Positions 38,214-47,561 of a stretch of 64,000 nucleotides of DNA are shown here, piece by piece (position 1 is the first letter of the stretch; each line of letters opens with the position of its first letter). The notes beneath the pieces are model-generated. The model searched no databases. It was not told where the DNA came from and saw only the letters and a list, made by a program, of their open reading frames with translations. The DNA is from an uncultured Pelagibacteraceae bacterium. Lineage in GTDB: Bacteria; Pseudomonadota; Alphaproteobacteria; Pelagibacterales; AG-422-B15. The position numbers and the translations under genes were made by a program. The stretch is from assembly GCA_902524285.1 (NCBI GenBank), contig CABZCR010000005.1, positions 19,988-83,987 of the forward strand, in the 5' to 3' direction.

Positions 38214-38899
38214 TGAAACCTAAAATCCTAGTAATTGAGGATGAAGTCTCAATAGTTGAATTATTAAAATACAATCTCACAGCTAGTGGATTTGATGTAG
38301 ACGTATGCTTTGATGGCGATAGCGCATTGGATAGTATATTTGGTGATATTAAATACGATCTCATAATCGTTGACTGGATGCTCCCAAATATTTCTGGGTT
38401 AGAATTGTGTAGACGAGTACGTAAAGATAAAACTACAAAGAACATTCCTTTAATTATGCTCACAGCTAAAGGAGAAGAAGAAGATAAATTAAGAGCATTT
38501 GAAACTGAAATTGATGACTACATAACAAAACCATTTTCAGTCAATGAGTTAGTAGCAAGAATTAAAGCAGTACTTAAACGCTTAAGACCTATTTTTTATA
38601 ATGAAGTTCTTACTTATAAGGGAATTCAATTAGATGTTTCAACGCATCGTGTCACCAGGGATAAAACAGAAATAAGTCTTGGACCTACGGAATTTAATTT
38701 ATTGCGTTTTTTAATGGAAAATCAAGGTAAAGTATTTTCAAGACAACAATTATTAGATTATGTATGGACTACAAGTCCATATGTCGAGCCTAGAACAGTT
38801 GATGTTCATATCAGAAGATTAAGAAAAGCATTAAACGAAGGATTTGAATACGACCCAATTAGAACAATTAGATCTGCTGGATATTCTCTTGGTATATGA
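38213..38899 (+). CDS. phoB: Response regulator PhoB
   Basis: KILVIEDEVSIVELLKYNL, VDWMLPNISGLELCR, winged helix VDVHIRRLRKAL; TAATG overlap with phoU. Confidence 0.92.
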   Translation: MKPKILVIEDEVSIVELLKYNLTASGFDVDVCFDGDSALDSIFGDIKYDLIIVDWMLPNISGLELCRRVRKDKTTKNIPLIMLTAKGEEEDKLRAFETEIDDYITKPFSVNELVARIKAVLKRLRPIFYNEVLTYKGIQLDVSTHRVTRDKTEISLGPTEFNLLRFLMENQGKVFSRQQLLDYVWTTSPYVEPRTVDVHIRRLRKALNEGFEYDPIRTIRSAGYSLGI

Positions 38900-39324
38900 G
38901 CATTAAAAATGTTTTATATTTATGTACGCAAAATTCAGCCAGAAGCATTATAGCTGAGGCAATTACCAATTATAAATATAGTGAAAGTCTGAAAGGCTAT
39001 AGCGCTGGTAGCACACCTTCAGGAATAATAAATCCTAAAACACTCGATTTATTAGATGATATGAAAATACCGACTGAGAAACTCTATAGTAAAAGTTGGG
39101 ACGTATTTGGTGAGCCCAACTCTCCCTCTATGGATTATGTCGTTACTGTGTGTGGAAATGCCGCTAAAGAAACATGTCCGATCTGGCCGGGTGCTCCAAA
39201 AACATTTCATTTCAATATTGAAGACCCCGTTAAACAGAACTTAAACGAAGTCGATCACAAAAAGTTTTTTAGATCTACATTTGATTATATTGATCAATTA
39301 ATAAAAGAAAATTTGCTTAAATAA
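38896..39324 (+). CDS. arsC: Arsenate reductase, LMW-phosphatase family
   Basis: VLYLCTQNSARSIIAEAI; VVTVCGNAAKETCPIWPG. Confidence 0.82.
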   Translation: MSIKNVLYLCTQNSARSIIAEAITNYKYSESLKGYSAGSTPSGIINPKTLDLLDDMKIPTEKLYSKSWDVFGEPNSPSMDYVVTVCGNAAKETCPIWPGAPKTFHFNIEDPVKQNLNEVDHKKFFRSTFDYIDQLIKENLLK

Positions 39325-39963
39325 ATGCCTAAAAAAATACTTTCTGAATATCTGGGTACACTCTTACTTGTTTTCTCGGTAGTAGGATCAGGGATAATGG
39401 CCGAAAATCTATCTCCTACAAATGAAGGTGTTGTATTGCTTGCTAATGCAATAGCAACAGGAGCAATGCTTTACGTGATAATATCAATATTTGGTCCTAT
39501 ATCTGGAGCTCATTTTAATCCAGTTGTTACACTTTATTTTAGATTTAAATCAGATATTAATAACGTAACGATGATATTATTTATCATTTTTCAACTAGTG
39601 GGTGGCACTTCTGGAGTCATTTTAGCAAATTATATTTTTGATGATTTATTTATTGAATTTTCAACTAAAGAAAGAACAGGAATTAATATTCATGTCTCTG
39701 AAGTGGTTGCAACAATAGGCTTATTAATTACAATTGTGCTCACACTAAAGGCAAAAAGAGATCCAGCAATAGCGGTGGCTTTATATATAACTGGGGCTTA
39801 TTGGTTCACATCTTCAACGTCATTTGCCAATCCAGCTGTCACGATCAGTAGATCATTCACCAACACATTTACCGGTATAGATCCACAGCACGTGTTGATG
39901 TTTATTTTTATGCAATTAATTGGACTCTTAATTGCATATTTTATTCTTCGATTTTACGATTAA
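39325..39963 (+). CDS. Aquaporin-family (MIP) channel, AqpS-like
   Basis: Two NPA-type motifs: GAHFNPVVT and FANPAVT; adjacent to arsC. Confidence 0.8.
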   Translation: MPKKILSEYLGTLLLVFSVVGSGIMAENLSPTNEGVVLLANAIATGAMLYVIISIFGPISGAHFNPVVTLYFRFKSDINNVTMILFIIFQLVGGTSGVILANYIFDDLFIEFSTKERTGINIHVSEVVATIGLLITIVLTLKAKRDPAIAVALYITGAYWFTSSTSFANPAVTISRSFTNTFTGIDPQHVLMFIFMQLIGLLIAYFILRFYD

Positions 39964-41107
39964 TTATATCGCTTGTCCAGATACCCATACTTTTTTTACT
40001 ATTGGTAAATTGTTATAAATACTGAAACTAACTAGGTCCGCCTTCATGCCGCACTGTATGCTACCTCGGTCTAGAAGCTGTGTAGCTATTGCTGGGTTTC
40101 TTGAAATAGAGGCAATTGCTTTTGGCATATTACCGGACTCTAAACCCCATTTGACAGCTGAAGAAAGTAGGGATGACGGGATATAGTCAGAGCTAAAAAT
40201 ATCAAGGCAATTTTCGTCTATGAGTTCTTGAGCTGAAATATTTCCAGAATGTGACCCACCTCTCATTAAATTTGGCGAACCCATGATAATTTTCATGTCT
40301 TCTTTTTGCGACTCTTTTGCTGCTTCGATTGTGGTTGGAAATTCTGCTATTGAAACTCCTAGATTTTTTGAACTTAATACATCTTCTATAGTAGTGTCAT
40401 CATGACTCGCAAGAACACATTGAAATCTCATTTGTGCTTCAGATATTTTCTTTATATGTATTTCACTATTTTTTTGACTGCAGTGCTTTTAATTTAGAGA
40501 AGTGATTTTCCATTTCTTCATCAGATAGTTGATATTTACCCGCTAAATATTCCTTATATTTATCTGTATTTCTAAATTGTCTTTGTCCCGGTGTATGGTC
40601 CATAATGCTTATCATTTTAACGTTGCTTGATTCATCAAACTCATCAAGTTCACTTGCTAACGTTTCAGATGCGGTTTCTGCACGCAAGTGAATATAATGG
40701 TCAATTTTAAAAAGTTTATTTTTTTTTAAAGTTGAAATTTGGTCAGCTGTTGCTTTAGCATATTTTTTATATTCACCTTGAAGGTTCCCTTTTGGTATCG
40801 ATCCAACTCTAAGTGCATCAAATACCGTGGTTATACCGACGGAAGACAATTCTCTATCATGAGCTAGCAATGCGTTTATAATTGGCCATTCTACTTTTGG
40901 CCTGGGTGTTAAATGTCTTTCGATATTATCTGTATGAAGTTCGATTAAACCAGGAATTAAGAAATCCTTGTTTAAATCGAAAGCAGAATTTCCTGTATAA
41001 TTTCCTTTACTTAAATCCTTTATTATACCGTTTGCAATGTAAACATGGCCCATAAAAGATTCGTCCGGACAAACAATATGGGCATTTTTTATTACAAATT
41101 CATTCAT
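39964..41107 (-). pseudogene. phnM: phnM (alpha-D-ribose 1-methylphosphonate 5-triphosphate diphosphatase) split into two ORFs by a +1 shift
   Basis: ORFs 41107-40466 (LIPGLIELHTDNIERH) and 40431-39964 (LASHDDTT, SEFPTT-like AEFPTTIEA) are N- and C-terminal halves; removing one A from A7 (plus-strand T7 40469-40475) joins them as ALQSKNSEIHIKKISEAQMRFQCVLASHDDTT. Confidence 0.85.
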
Positions 41108-41156
41108 ATTTATTTAACAAGATATTACTAATTTATTAGATTATTGTTAAAGTATT

Positions 41157-41873
41157 ATGACTAATTACAAAAGAGTGGCAATTTACTTTTTGCCTAAAAA
41201 AAACTCGAGTTTAGAAAACTTCGGAAAAAACCTTTTAGGTAGAGATATCAATAAAAAGAAAAAAATATCACTAACAAGACGTCAAAAATATTTTATTAGT
41301 AGAGGTTTTACATTCTTTGATGAACTTAAAGACTATTGTGAACAGCCTGCAAAGTATGGGTTTCACGCAACATTAAAGGCACCATTTAGACTTAAAAGAA
41401 ATGTTAAAACAAAAAATTTTTATGATGTTATTAGCCATATAGCAGCACAACATAGTAGATTTAAGATACAAGGTTTAAAAATTGTTTATAGTAAAAAATT
41501 TACTTTCATAACTAGCAGAAAACCAAACAAATTATTAATAAACCTTGAGAATGATCTTGTTAAACATCTAGATACTTTTAGGGCAGAGCTAAATAAAACA
41601 GAAATAAAAAAAAGGATCCCTGATTCTTTAACTATTAAGCAAAACAAATATTTAAAAGAGTGGGGATATCCATTCGTCTTTGATCAGTTTAAATTTCATA
41701 TGACGCTAATGAACCAAAATAACAATAAATTATCTAACAAACAAAAATTAGAACTAGAAAAATTAATTTACAAAATATCAAATAATGTAATTGAATTTAA
41801 TGAAATTAGTTTACTTGGTGAAAATAAAAATGGCCATTTTGAGGAAATAAAAAGGTTTAAATTAAACTTTTAA
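41157..41873 (+). CDS. DUF1045 / phosphonate-operon-associated protein
   Basis: KRVAIYFLPKK, ARKYGFHATLKAPF-type motif (PAKYGFHATLKAPFRL), FDQFKFHMTLM (2H phosphoesterase-like). Confidence 0.78.
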   Translation: MTNYKRVAIYFLPKKNSSLENFGKNLLGRDINKKKKISLTRRQKYFISRGFTFFDELKDYCEQPAKYGFHATLKAPFRLKRNVKTKNFYDVISHIAAQHSRFKIQGLKIVYSKKFTFITSRKPNKLLINLENDLVKHLDTFRAELNKTEIKKRIPDSLTIKQNKYLKEWGYPFVFDQFKFHMTLMNQNNNKLSNKQKLELEKLIYKISNNVIEFNEISLLGENKNGHFEEIKRFKLNF

Positions 41874-42408
41874 TTAATGCAGTTAAATTCATAATACCTT
41901 GATTAATACTGCTATTATTTTCTACAAATTTTGTACTTGTTGGTAAATTATAATTTTCTCTTTTTATTCGAGAGTTGATTTCGAATTCGTTCTCTCTTTT
42001 TCTATCAAAAATTCGTTGACTCAATAAATTGCTAGTAGCATTTATGTGTATAACGATAGAAGAGGATATATCATATAATATATTATTTATATATTCTCTA
42101 GATCCAGCAAATATTATGTTTTTCCCATCTTTAAGATCGTCAATTGCATCTTTGTGAATACCATAATTGCAATTATTTGCATTCCATGTTGTACAAAATA
42201 AATTTTCACTCTTCATTTGTGTAAATATTTTTTCATCAATAGGGTTATAGTCTTCATTAATATCTATTTTAGTTCTTGTAATGTATCTTTTGATCGCCTT
42301 TAGATTATCGATATTTTTACAGGCTCCATTTATAAGGGTATTTTTACCAGATCCTGATGGACCTAAGACGATAAAAGCCTTGCCGTTTCTTTTAATGCTT
42401 TGTTTCAA
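41857..42408 (-). CDS. phnN: Ribose 1,5-bisphosphate phosphokinase
   Basis: FIVLGPSGSGKNTLI, RYITRTKID; in phn operon order. Confidence 0.82.
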   Translation of the reverse strand: MKQSIKRNGKAFIVLGPSGSGKNTLINGACKNIDNLKAIKRYITRTKIDINEDYNPIDEKIFTQMKSENLFCTTWNANNCNYGIHKDAIDDLKDGKNIIFAGSREYINNILYDISSSIVIHINATSNLLSQRIFDRKRENEFEINSRIKRENYNLPTSTKFVENNSSINQGIMNLTALIKSLI

Positions 42409-43066
42409 TGTTTAGATCAATCTCTCTTACATTCAACTTTTTTCGAGAATATTCGTCATGAAAGATCCCAATAATTGATACGCCTCTATTAGATTTCGCT
42501 TTAATTAAATTGATAATTATATCACGATTTCTACTGTCAAGACTTGCAGTTGGCTCATCGAGTAACAAGTAAGGAAGGTCTTTTATAAAACCTCGTGCGA
42601 TATTAATTCTCTGTTGCTCGCCCCCAGAAAAAGTTAGCGGAGATAAGTGCCACAAATTCTTCTCAATATTTAAGTCCTTTAAAAGTTTTATCGATTTTTT
42701 ATAAGCATTATTTTTATTATCACCTGAATTTAATAATGGTTCCATTATTACATCTAAAGCAGAAATACGGGGTATCACTTTTAAAAATTGGCTCACATAC
42801 CCAATTGAAGTTTTTCTAAGTTTAAGTATTTCCTGAGCCGATAGAGTGGCAATATTTTTATTATTTATAATTATAGCACCCTTATCAATTATATAACTTC
42901 CATAAATCATCTTTAAAATACTTGATTTACCTATGCCTGATGGTCCTTTAAGGGCTACAATTTCACCTGGATTAACCTCAAAATTTAAATTTTTAAAAAC
43001 TGTTATCTTCGCGTTATTTTGGTTAAATAAAGTAAACGATTTATTAACTTTTTTTACCTCAATCAT
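42392..43066 (-). CDS. phnL: C-P lyase complex ABC protein PhnL
   Basis: GPSGIGKSSILKMIYGSY, FSGGEQQRINIARGFI, LLDEPTASLDSRNRDI. Confidence 0.88.
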   Translation of the reverse strand: MIEVKKVNKSFTLFNQNNAKITVFKNLNFEVNPGEIVALKGPSGIGKSSILKMIYGSYIIDKGAIIINNKNIATLSAQEILKLRKTSIGYVSQFLKVIPRISALDVIMEPLLNSGDNKNNAYKKSIKLLKDLNIEKNLWHLSPLTFSGGEQQRINIARGFIKDLPYLLLDEPTASLDSRNRDIIINLIKAKSNRGVSIIGIFHDEYSRKKLNVREIDLNIETKH

Positions 43067-43067
43067 A

Positions 43068-43838
43068 TTAAACGTGTAACACCGAACTTACTAATAGCTG
43101 TGTATATTCTTGCTGAGGATCTTCAAGTACCTGATCGCTTAAACCAGACTCAATTACAGTACCGTTTTTCATGACAATCATTTTATCTGCAAGTAATCTG
43201 ATAACGGCTAAATCATGTGATACAATAATTACTGTAAGGTTCAACTCATTAACAAGTGATCTTATCAAATCAAGAACACGAGCTTGAACTGAAACATCTA
43301 GCCCACCAGTTGGTTCATCCATAAAAATAACATTTGGGCTTGTTATTAGATTTTTTGCTATTTGAAGTCTTTGAAGCATTCCACCTGAGAAAGTAATGGG
43401 TAGATCATCAATTCTACTTTTGTCTATTTCAACTTTATTAATCCATTTTGTTGCTAAGCTTCTTATATTTCCATAATGTCTATAGCCAACAGACATTAAT
43501 TTTTCGCCTATATTACCACCTGCTGATACATTTAATCTTAATCCGTCACGTGGGTTTTGATGAACAAAAGCTAAATCTGTTCTAATAAATTTTCTTTTCT
43601 CTGACTCTGATATATTTAAAAAGTCGGTTTCTTTGTTGTTAATATTGAAAATTATTTTTCCTCTATCAGGCTCAAGATTGCCGGATAAGCAGTTAATTAA
43701 GGTTGTTTTACCGGAACCAGACTCACCGACAATGCCCAATACTTCACCTGGATATAGTGACATTGAAATATTTTTACATCCAACAATATTATCATAAGAT
43801 TTGCTTAAATTTGTAACGTTTAAAAGAGGGATTATCAT
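43068..43838 (-). CDS. phnK: C-P lyase complex ABC protein PhnK
   Basis: GESGSGKTTLINCLSG, FVHQNPRDGLRLNVSAGGNIGEKLM, FSGGMLQRLQIAKNL. Confidence 0.9.
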   Translation of the reverse strand: MIIPLLNVTNLSKSYDNIVGCKNISMSLYPGEVLGIVGESGSGKTTLINCLSGNLEPDRGKIIFNINNKETDFLNISESEKRKFIRTDLAFVHQNPRDGLRLNVSAGGNIGEKLMSVGYRHYGNIRSLATKWINKVEIDKSRIDDLPITFSGGMLQRLQIAKNLITSPNVIFMDEPTGGLDVSVQARVLDLIRSLVNELNLTVIIVSHDLAVIRLLADKMIVMKNGTVIESGLSDQVLEDPQQEYTQLLVSSVLHV

Positions 43839-44725
43839 TTATTTTTTCTTTTATTACAAAAATCTGTATCTGAGCAAATAAAAGATTTATTTCCCGCATC
43901 ATCAACAATAATTTCATCTAAATATGTATTCTTTGATCCACAAATATCACACGCGTGTTCAGCTTTAAATGGGTCAAATGGGTAGTCTTCAAAATCGAGA
44001 CTTTTAACTTTTGTATATGGTGGAATAGCATAAATTCTTTGTTCTCTTCCAGCACCAAATAGCTGTATCGCTGGTGAGTTATTCATTTTAGGATTATCAA
44101 ATTTTGGTATTGGGGATGGATCCATTATATAACGATCATTAGTTTTTACTGGATAAGCGTAAGCGGTTTCTATATGCCCATTTTTTGATATATCTTCATA
44201 GAGCTTTACGTGCATTGCGCCATATTCGGAAAGAGAGTGCATTTTTATTGTTTCAGATACTTTAGGTTCTAGAAAGGCCAAGGGTTCAGGGATGGGTACC
44301 TGATAAACAAATATTTGTTTCTTTTTTAATGGTGTTTCAGGAATTCTATGTCTAGTTTGTATCAGTGTTGCTTTTTCAGTAATTTCAGTAGTTTTAATAT
44401 TTGAAGTTTTTTTGAAAAAATTTCTTATTGATACAGCGTTGGTAGTATCGTCAGCTCCCTGATCTATTATTTTTAAAGTGTCTCTTTTTGTTAAGCAGCT
44501 CGCAGTAACTTGGACTCCACCTGTTCCCCATCCATATGGCATAGGCATTTCTCTAGAGGCAAAAGGAACCTGATAACCTGGAATACATAAAGCTTTTATT
44601 ATTGCACGTCTTATCATTTTTTTTGTATTCTCATCTAAATACGCAAAATTATATTCTTGATCAAAAGGTAGACCTTTGTCTACTTTGAAATCTTTAATCT
44701 TAATTACGTTATTTGTTTTTCTCAT
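43835..44725 (-). CDS. phnJ: C-P lyase radical SAM subunit PhnJ
   Basis: PYGWGTGGVQ; CDIC-X21-C-X5-C cysteine pattern CX2CX21CX5C; start re-assigned to MRKTNN (overlaps phnI). Confidence 0.93.
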   Translation of the reverse strand: MRKTNNVIKIKDFKVDKGLPFDQEYNFAYLDENTKKMIRRAIIKALCIPGYQVPFASREMPMPYGWGTGGVQVTASCLTKRDTLKIIDQGADDTTNAVSIRNFFKKTSNIKTTEITEKATLIQTRHRIPETPLKKKQIFVYQVPIPEPLAFLEPKVSETIKMHSLSEYGAMHVKLYEDISKNGHIETAYAYPVKTNDRYIMDPSPIPKFDNPKMNNSPAIQLFGAGREQRIYAIPPYTKVKSLDFEDYPFDPFKAEHACDICGSKNTYLDEIIVDDAGNKSFICSDTDFCNKRKNK

Positions 44726-45779
44726 ACTCTTTACGAATTCTTCTAACCAATTCCAGCTCTGATTGAAAATCAACATAATGGGGTAACTTTAAATGTTCCA
44801 AAAACCCAGTTGCCTGTATATTATCACAATGTGACAATACAAACTCTTCATCCTGAGCAGGTGCTCCGACAAACTCTTCACCAATTTCTTTCCACCTTAA
44901 TGCCCTATCGACTAGGGCCATTGATACTGCCTTTCTTTCTAATTGACCAAATGTCAAACCATATCCTCGTGTAAATTGTGCGGGTGTTTTTTTGCTTCCT
45001 TGAAATTGATTTACACTCTCGCACTCAGTAACAATTATTTCTGCAATATCGATCTCAATGTCTAATTCTGGAATGTTGTACTTAACTTTTACATAACCAA
45101 TTCTTAATTCACCTACAAAAGCATGATTTCTAGCGTAGCCTCTTTGAGTTGAATAAGCTAAAGCAAGAAGAAATCCTTCATCGGCTCTAGAAAGTGATTG
45201 TAACCTCTCACTTCTATTAGCTGGAAACTCAAGTGGATTTCTTGTGATGTCTTTTGGCTGATAATTATTATTTTTTTCTTTTTGAATAAGGCCTTCTTTA
45301 TTTAAAAATCTCAGTACGTGAGGTATTTTTTCCTTTAATACTTTTCGTTTTTCTGCCTTAGGTATATTGCCTTCAGCCAGTAAACTAAAGTCTAAAAGTC
45401 TGTGTGTATAATCAAATGTAGGCCCCAATTTTTGTTTTCCAGGAATATCTTTATAAGTTGCTGAGATTCTTCTCATGCATACCATATCTTCTGTTTTAAT
45501 AGGGGGGGATGTTCCAAATCTTGGTAGAGTTGTACGATAGGCCCTGATTAAGAAGATGGCTTCAATAAGGTCACCTCTTGATTGTTTTATGGCGAGAGCT
45601 GCTAGATCAGTATCATATAATGATCCTTCTGACATGACCCTTTCAACAGACAATGTCAACTGTTCTTTAATTTGATCAATTTCGAGGTTGGGAACATTAA
45701 CATCACCTCTCCTTATTTCTGAAAGCCAATTATGAGCATTTTCAATTGCTTTTTCACCACCTTTAACAGCTACATACAT
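44709..45779 (-). CDS. phnI: C-P lyase core subunit PhnI
   Basis: MYVAVKGGEKAIENAH, LAYSTQRGYARNHAFVGELRIG, RGYGLTFGQLERKAVSMALVDRAL. Confidence 0.92.
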   Translation of the reverse strand: MYVAVKGGEKAIENAHNWLSEIRRGDVNVPNLEIDQIKEQLTLSVERVMSEGSLYDTDLAALAIKQSRGDLIEAIFLIRAYRTTLPRFGTSPPIKTEDMVCMRRISATYKDIPGKQKLGPTFDYTHRLLDFSLLAEGNIPKAEKRKVLKEKIPHVLRFLNKEGLIQKEKNNNYQPKDITRNPLEFPANRSERLQSLSRADEGFLLALAYSTQRGYARNHAFVGELRIGYVKVKYNIPELDIEIDIAEIIVTECESVNQFQGSKKTPAQFTRGYGLTFGQLERKAVSMALVDRALRWKEIGEEFVGAPAQDEEFVLSHCDNIQATGFLEHLKLPHYVDFQSELELVRRIRKEYEKNK

Positions 45780-45784
45780 AGAAA

Positions 45785-46351
45785 CTATCCTTTCTTTTTA
45801 ATTTTTATTGATCTTGGAATGCAAAAAAAATTGCTTTTATTGGTAAAATAGAAATCTATACCAAGGGGGAAGGAGTTATTTACATCACTTATTTTATTCG
45901 CATGTGGTAAGTAGATATCTTTGCTACCTTTGATACCGGGCCCCGAAATACTTACATTGTCTGATTTAAAGGGTGTCTCAATTATTAATGTACATGATCT
46001 ATCCGGAAACTCGTCTGATCCTCTAGAGAACTCTGTAAGGGGCAACATGTCATGGAAAGTACCAATTGCAAAATTTGCAAATTTTTTATCTACTATTTTA
46101 GAGTTTGTATGAAAGGCTACCCAATCTCTTAAGGATTTAGTGTCTAATGATTTTCCAATATAAATGGTGCTGGTGTGATCGCACATAGTGGACAAAATAG
46201 AAGCTGAAGATGTAGAAATTTGTTTAGGTTTATTTATCTCTAAAAACTTTTCAATTGATCCAGGATAAGAAGTTGCAAACAATATAGCTCTGAATGCATC
46301 GGCTTTTATAATAGACTCGTTTTCATTTGTATTAATCATTTCAAGTTTCAC
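45785..46351 (-). CDS. phnH: C-P lyase core subunit PhnH
   Basis: AFRAILFATSYPGSIE, SRGSDEFPDRSCTLIIE, GPGIKGSKDIYLP. Confidence 0.85.
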   Translation of the reverse strand: MKLEMINTNENESIIKADAFRAILFATSYPGSIEKFLEINKPKQISTSSASILSTMCDHTSTIYIGKSLDTKSLRDWVAFHTNSKIVDKKFANFAIGTFHDMLPLTEFSRGSDEFPDRSCTLIIETPFKSDNVSISGPGIKGSKDIYLPHANKISDVNNSFPLGIDFYFTNKSNFFCIPRSIKIKKKG

Positions 46352-46772
46352 CTCGCACCAATGTAAAGAAATCGACAGCTGTTGACTCTGATTTTGACAT
46401 TACATCTTTTTTTAAATTTTTATCGCTTACAACTAGAGGGCGTATTATATTTTTGATTAAAAAATCTCTTTTATTTGTTTGCAGTAAAGCATCGCATATA
46501 GCAACAATTTCAGCCTTATGTTTATTTCTTCCTTGCACATATCCGTGACCAATTTTTCCTTGTGAGGTTTTCAATTGACAACGGGTAATAGTAACTTCAC
46601 CAAAATTGAAATTATTTCCTGTTACTCCAATTTTTCCTTGACACATTATACTGCCTATTTCCGGTTTTCTAAGCCATGTGAAATTTACCTCAATACCAAA
46701 TTTTTCCCAAAGAGAAGTTAGGTGGGCATCATTACATGTAGCCAATGTACTAAGCCAAAATTTTCTTTCCAT
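46341..46772 (-). CDS. phnG: C-P lyase core subunit PhnG
   Basis: LRKPEIGSIMCQGKIGVTGNNFNFGEVTITRCQLK, GYVQGRNKHKAEIVAICDALLQ. Confidence 0.88.
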   Translation of the reverse strand: MERKFWLSTLATCNDAHLTSLWEKFGIEVNFTWLRKPEIGSIMCQGKIGVTGNNFNFGEVTITRCQLKTSQGKIGHGYVQGRNKHKAEIVAICDALLQTNKRDFLIKNIIRPLVVSDKNLKKDVMSKSESTAVDFFTLVRGET

Positions 46773-46778
46773 ATTAAT

Positions 46779-46804
46779 CTATACAACTATACAAGTATAC
46801 TATA
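46779..46804. promoter_or_regulatory. Candidate PhnF (GntR/HutC) operator
   Basis: ctatacaactatacaagtatactata; near-palindrome TATACaaGTATA 46788-46799 plus direct repeat ctatacaa x2. Confidence 0.55.
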
Positions 46805-46859
46805 TTAATTATGCCGATTCTTTTCAATTTATTTATTAAAATTATGTTACAATAACTAA

Positions 46860-47561
46860 ATGTTTGCCTGGGAAGAAATAAGGGACTCAATAAAAAAAGA
46901 TATTATTGATCGTAAGCTTCGATTAGGGGAAAAAATCTATTCTGAAAACTATTATGCTAAGCTTTTTAAGGTGAATAGGCATACAGTTAGACGTGGAATC
47001 GAGGCCCTTAAAAAAGAAAATATCATTTATTCGAGAAGAGGTTTAGGATATTTTCTTAACTCTAAGAAAATAAATTATAAAATCGGAAAAACAGTAAGGG
47101 CATCACAGAATTTAAATCAAGAGACTACTGATATTGCTGTAGATATTATTTCTATAGATAAGAGAAAAGGGTACAGCAATGAAATAAGAGAATTTAATTT
47201 AAAAAAAAATGATTCAGTTTTCTATATTTATACAATCTCTAAAGCTAATGGTATTCCACTTATTTTAACAGAAAGATTAGTCCCAGAAAAAAGATTTAAA
47301 AATTTTGATTTATTTTTTCGTAAAACTGGCTCTATGACATTGTCCTTTAATAAATATGGATTAAAAAAAATATATAGAAAAAAAACAACAGTATCAGCAG
47401 AGAGTGCGAATAATGTACAATCCAAATATTTAAAAATAAATATCGGAGACCCGTTAATACATACAAAAGCAATAAATACAGATATTAATAACAAACCAAT
47501 TGAGATAAGTGATAGTTATTTCGTTGGAAGTAAAATTCAATTAGAAGTAAGCAAATTATAA
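46860..47561 (+). CDS. phnF: GntR/HutC-family phosphonate regulator PhnF
   Basis: KLRLGEKIYSENYYAKLFKVNRHTVRRGIEALKKENIIYSRRGLGYF wHTH; UTRA domain; divergent from phnG. Confidence 0.87.
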   Translation: MFAWEEIRDSIKKDIIDRKLRLGEKIYSENYYAKLFKVNRHTVRRGIEALKKENIIYSRRGLGYFLNSKKINYKIGKTVRASQNLNQETTDIAVDIISIDKRKGYSNEIREFNLKKNDSVFYIYTISKANGIPLILTERLVPEKRFKNFDLFFRKTGSMTLSFNKYGLKKIYRKKTTVSAESANNVQSKYLKINIGDPLIHTKAINTDINNKPIEISDSYFVGSKIQLEVSKL

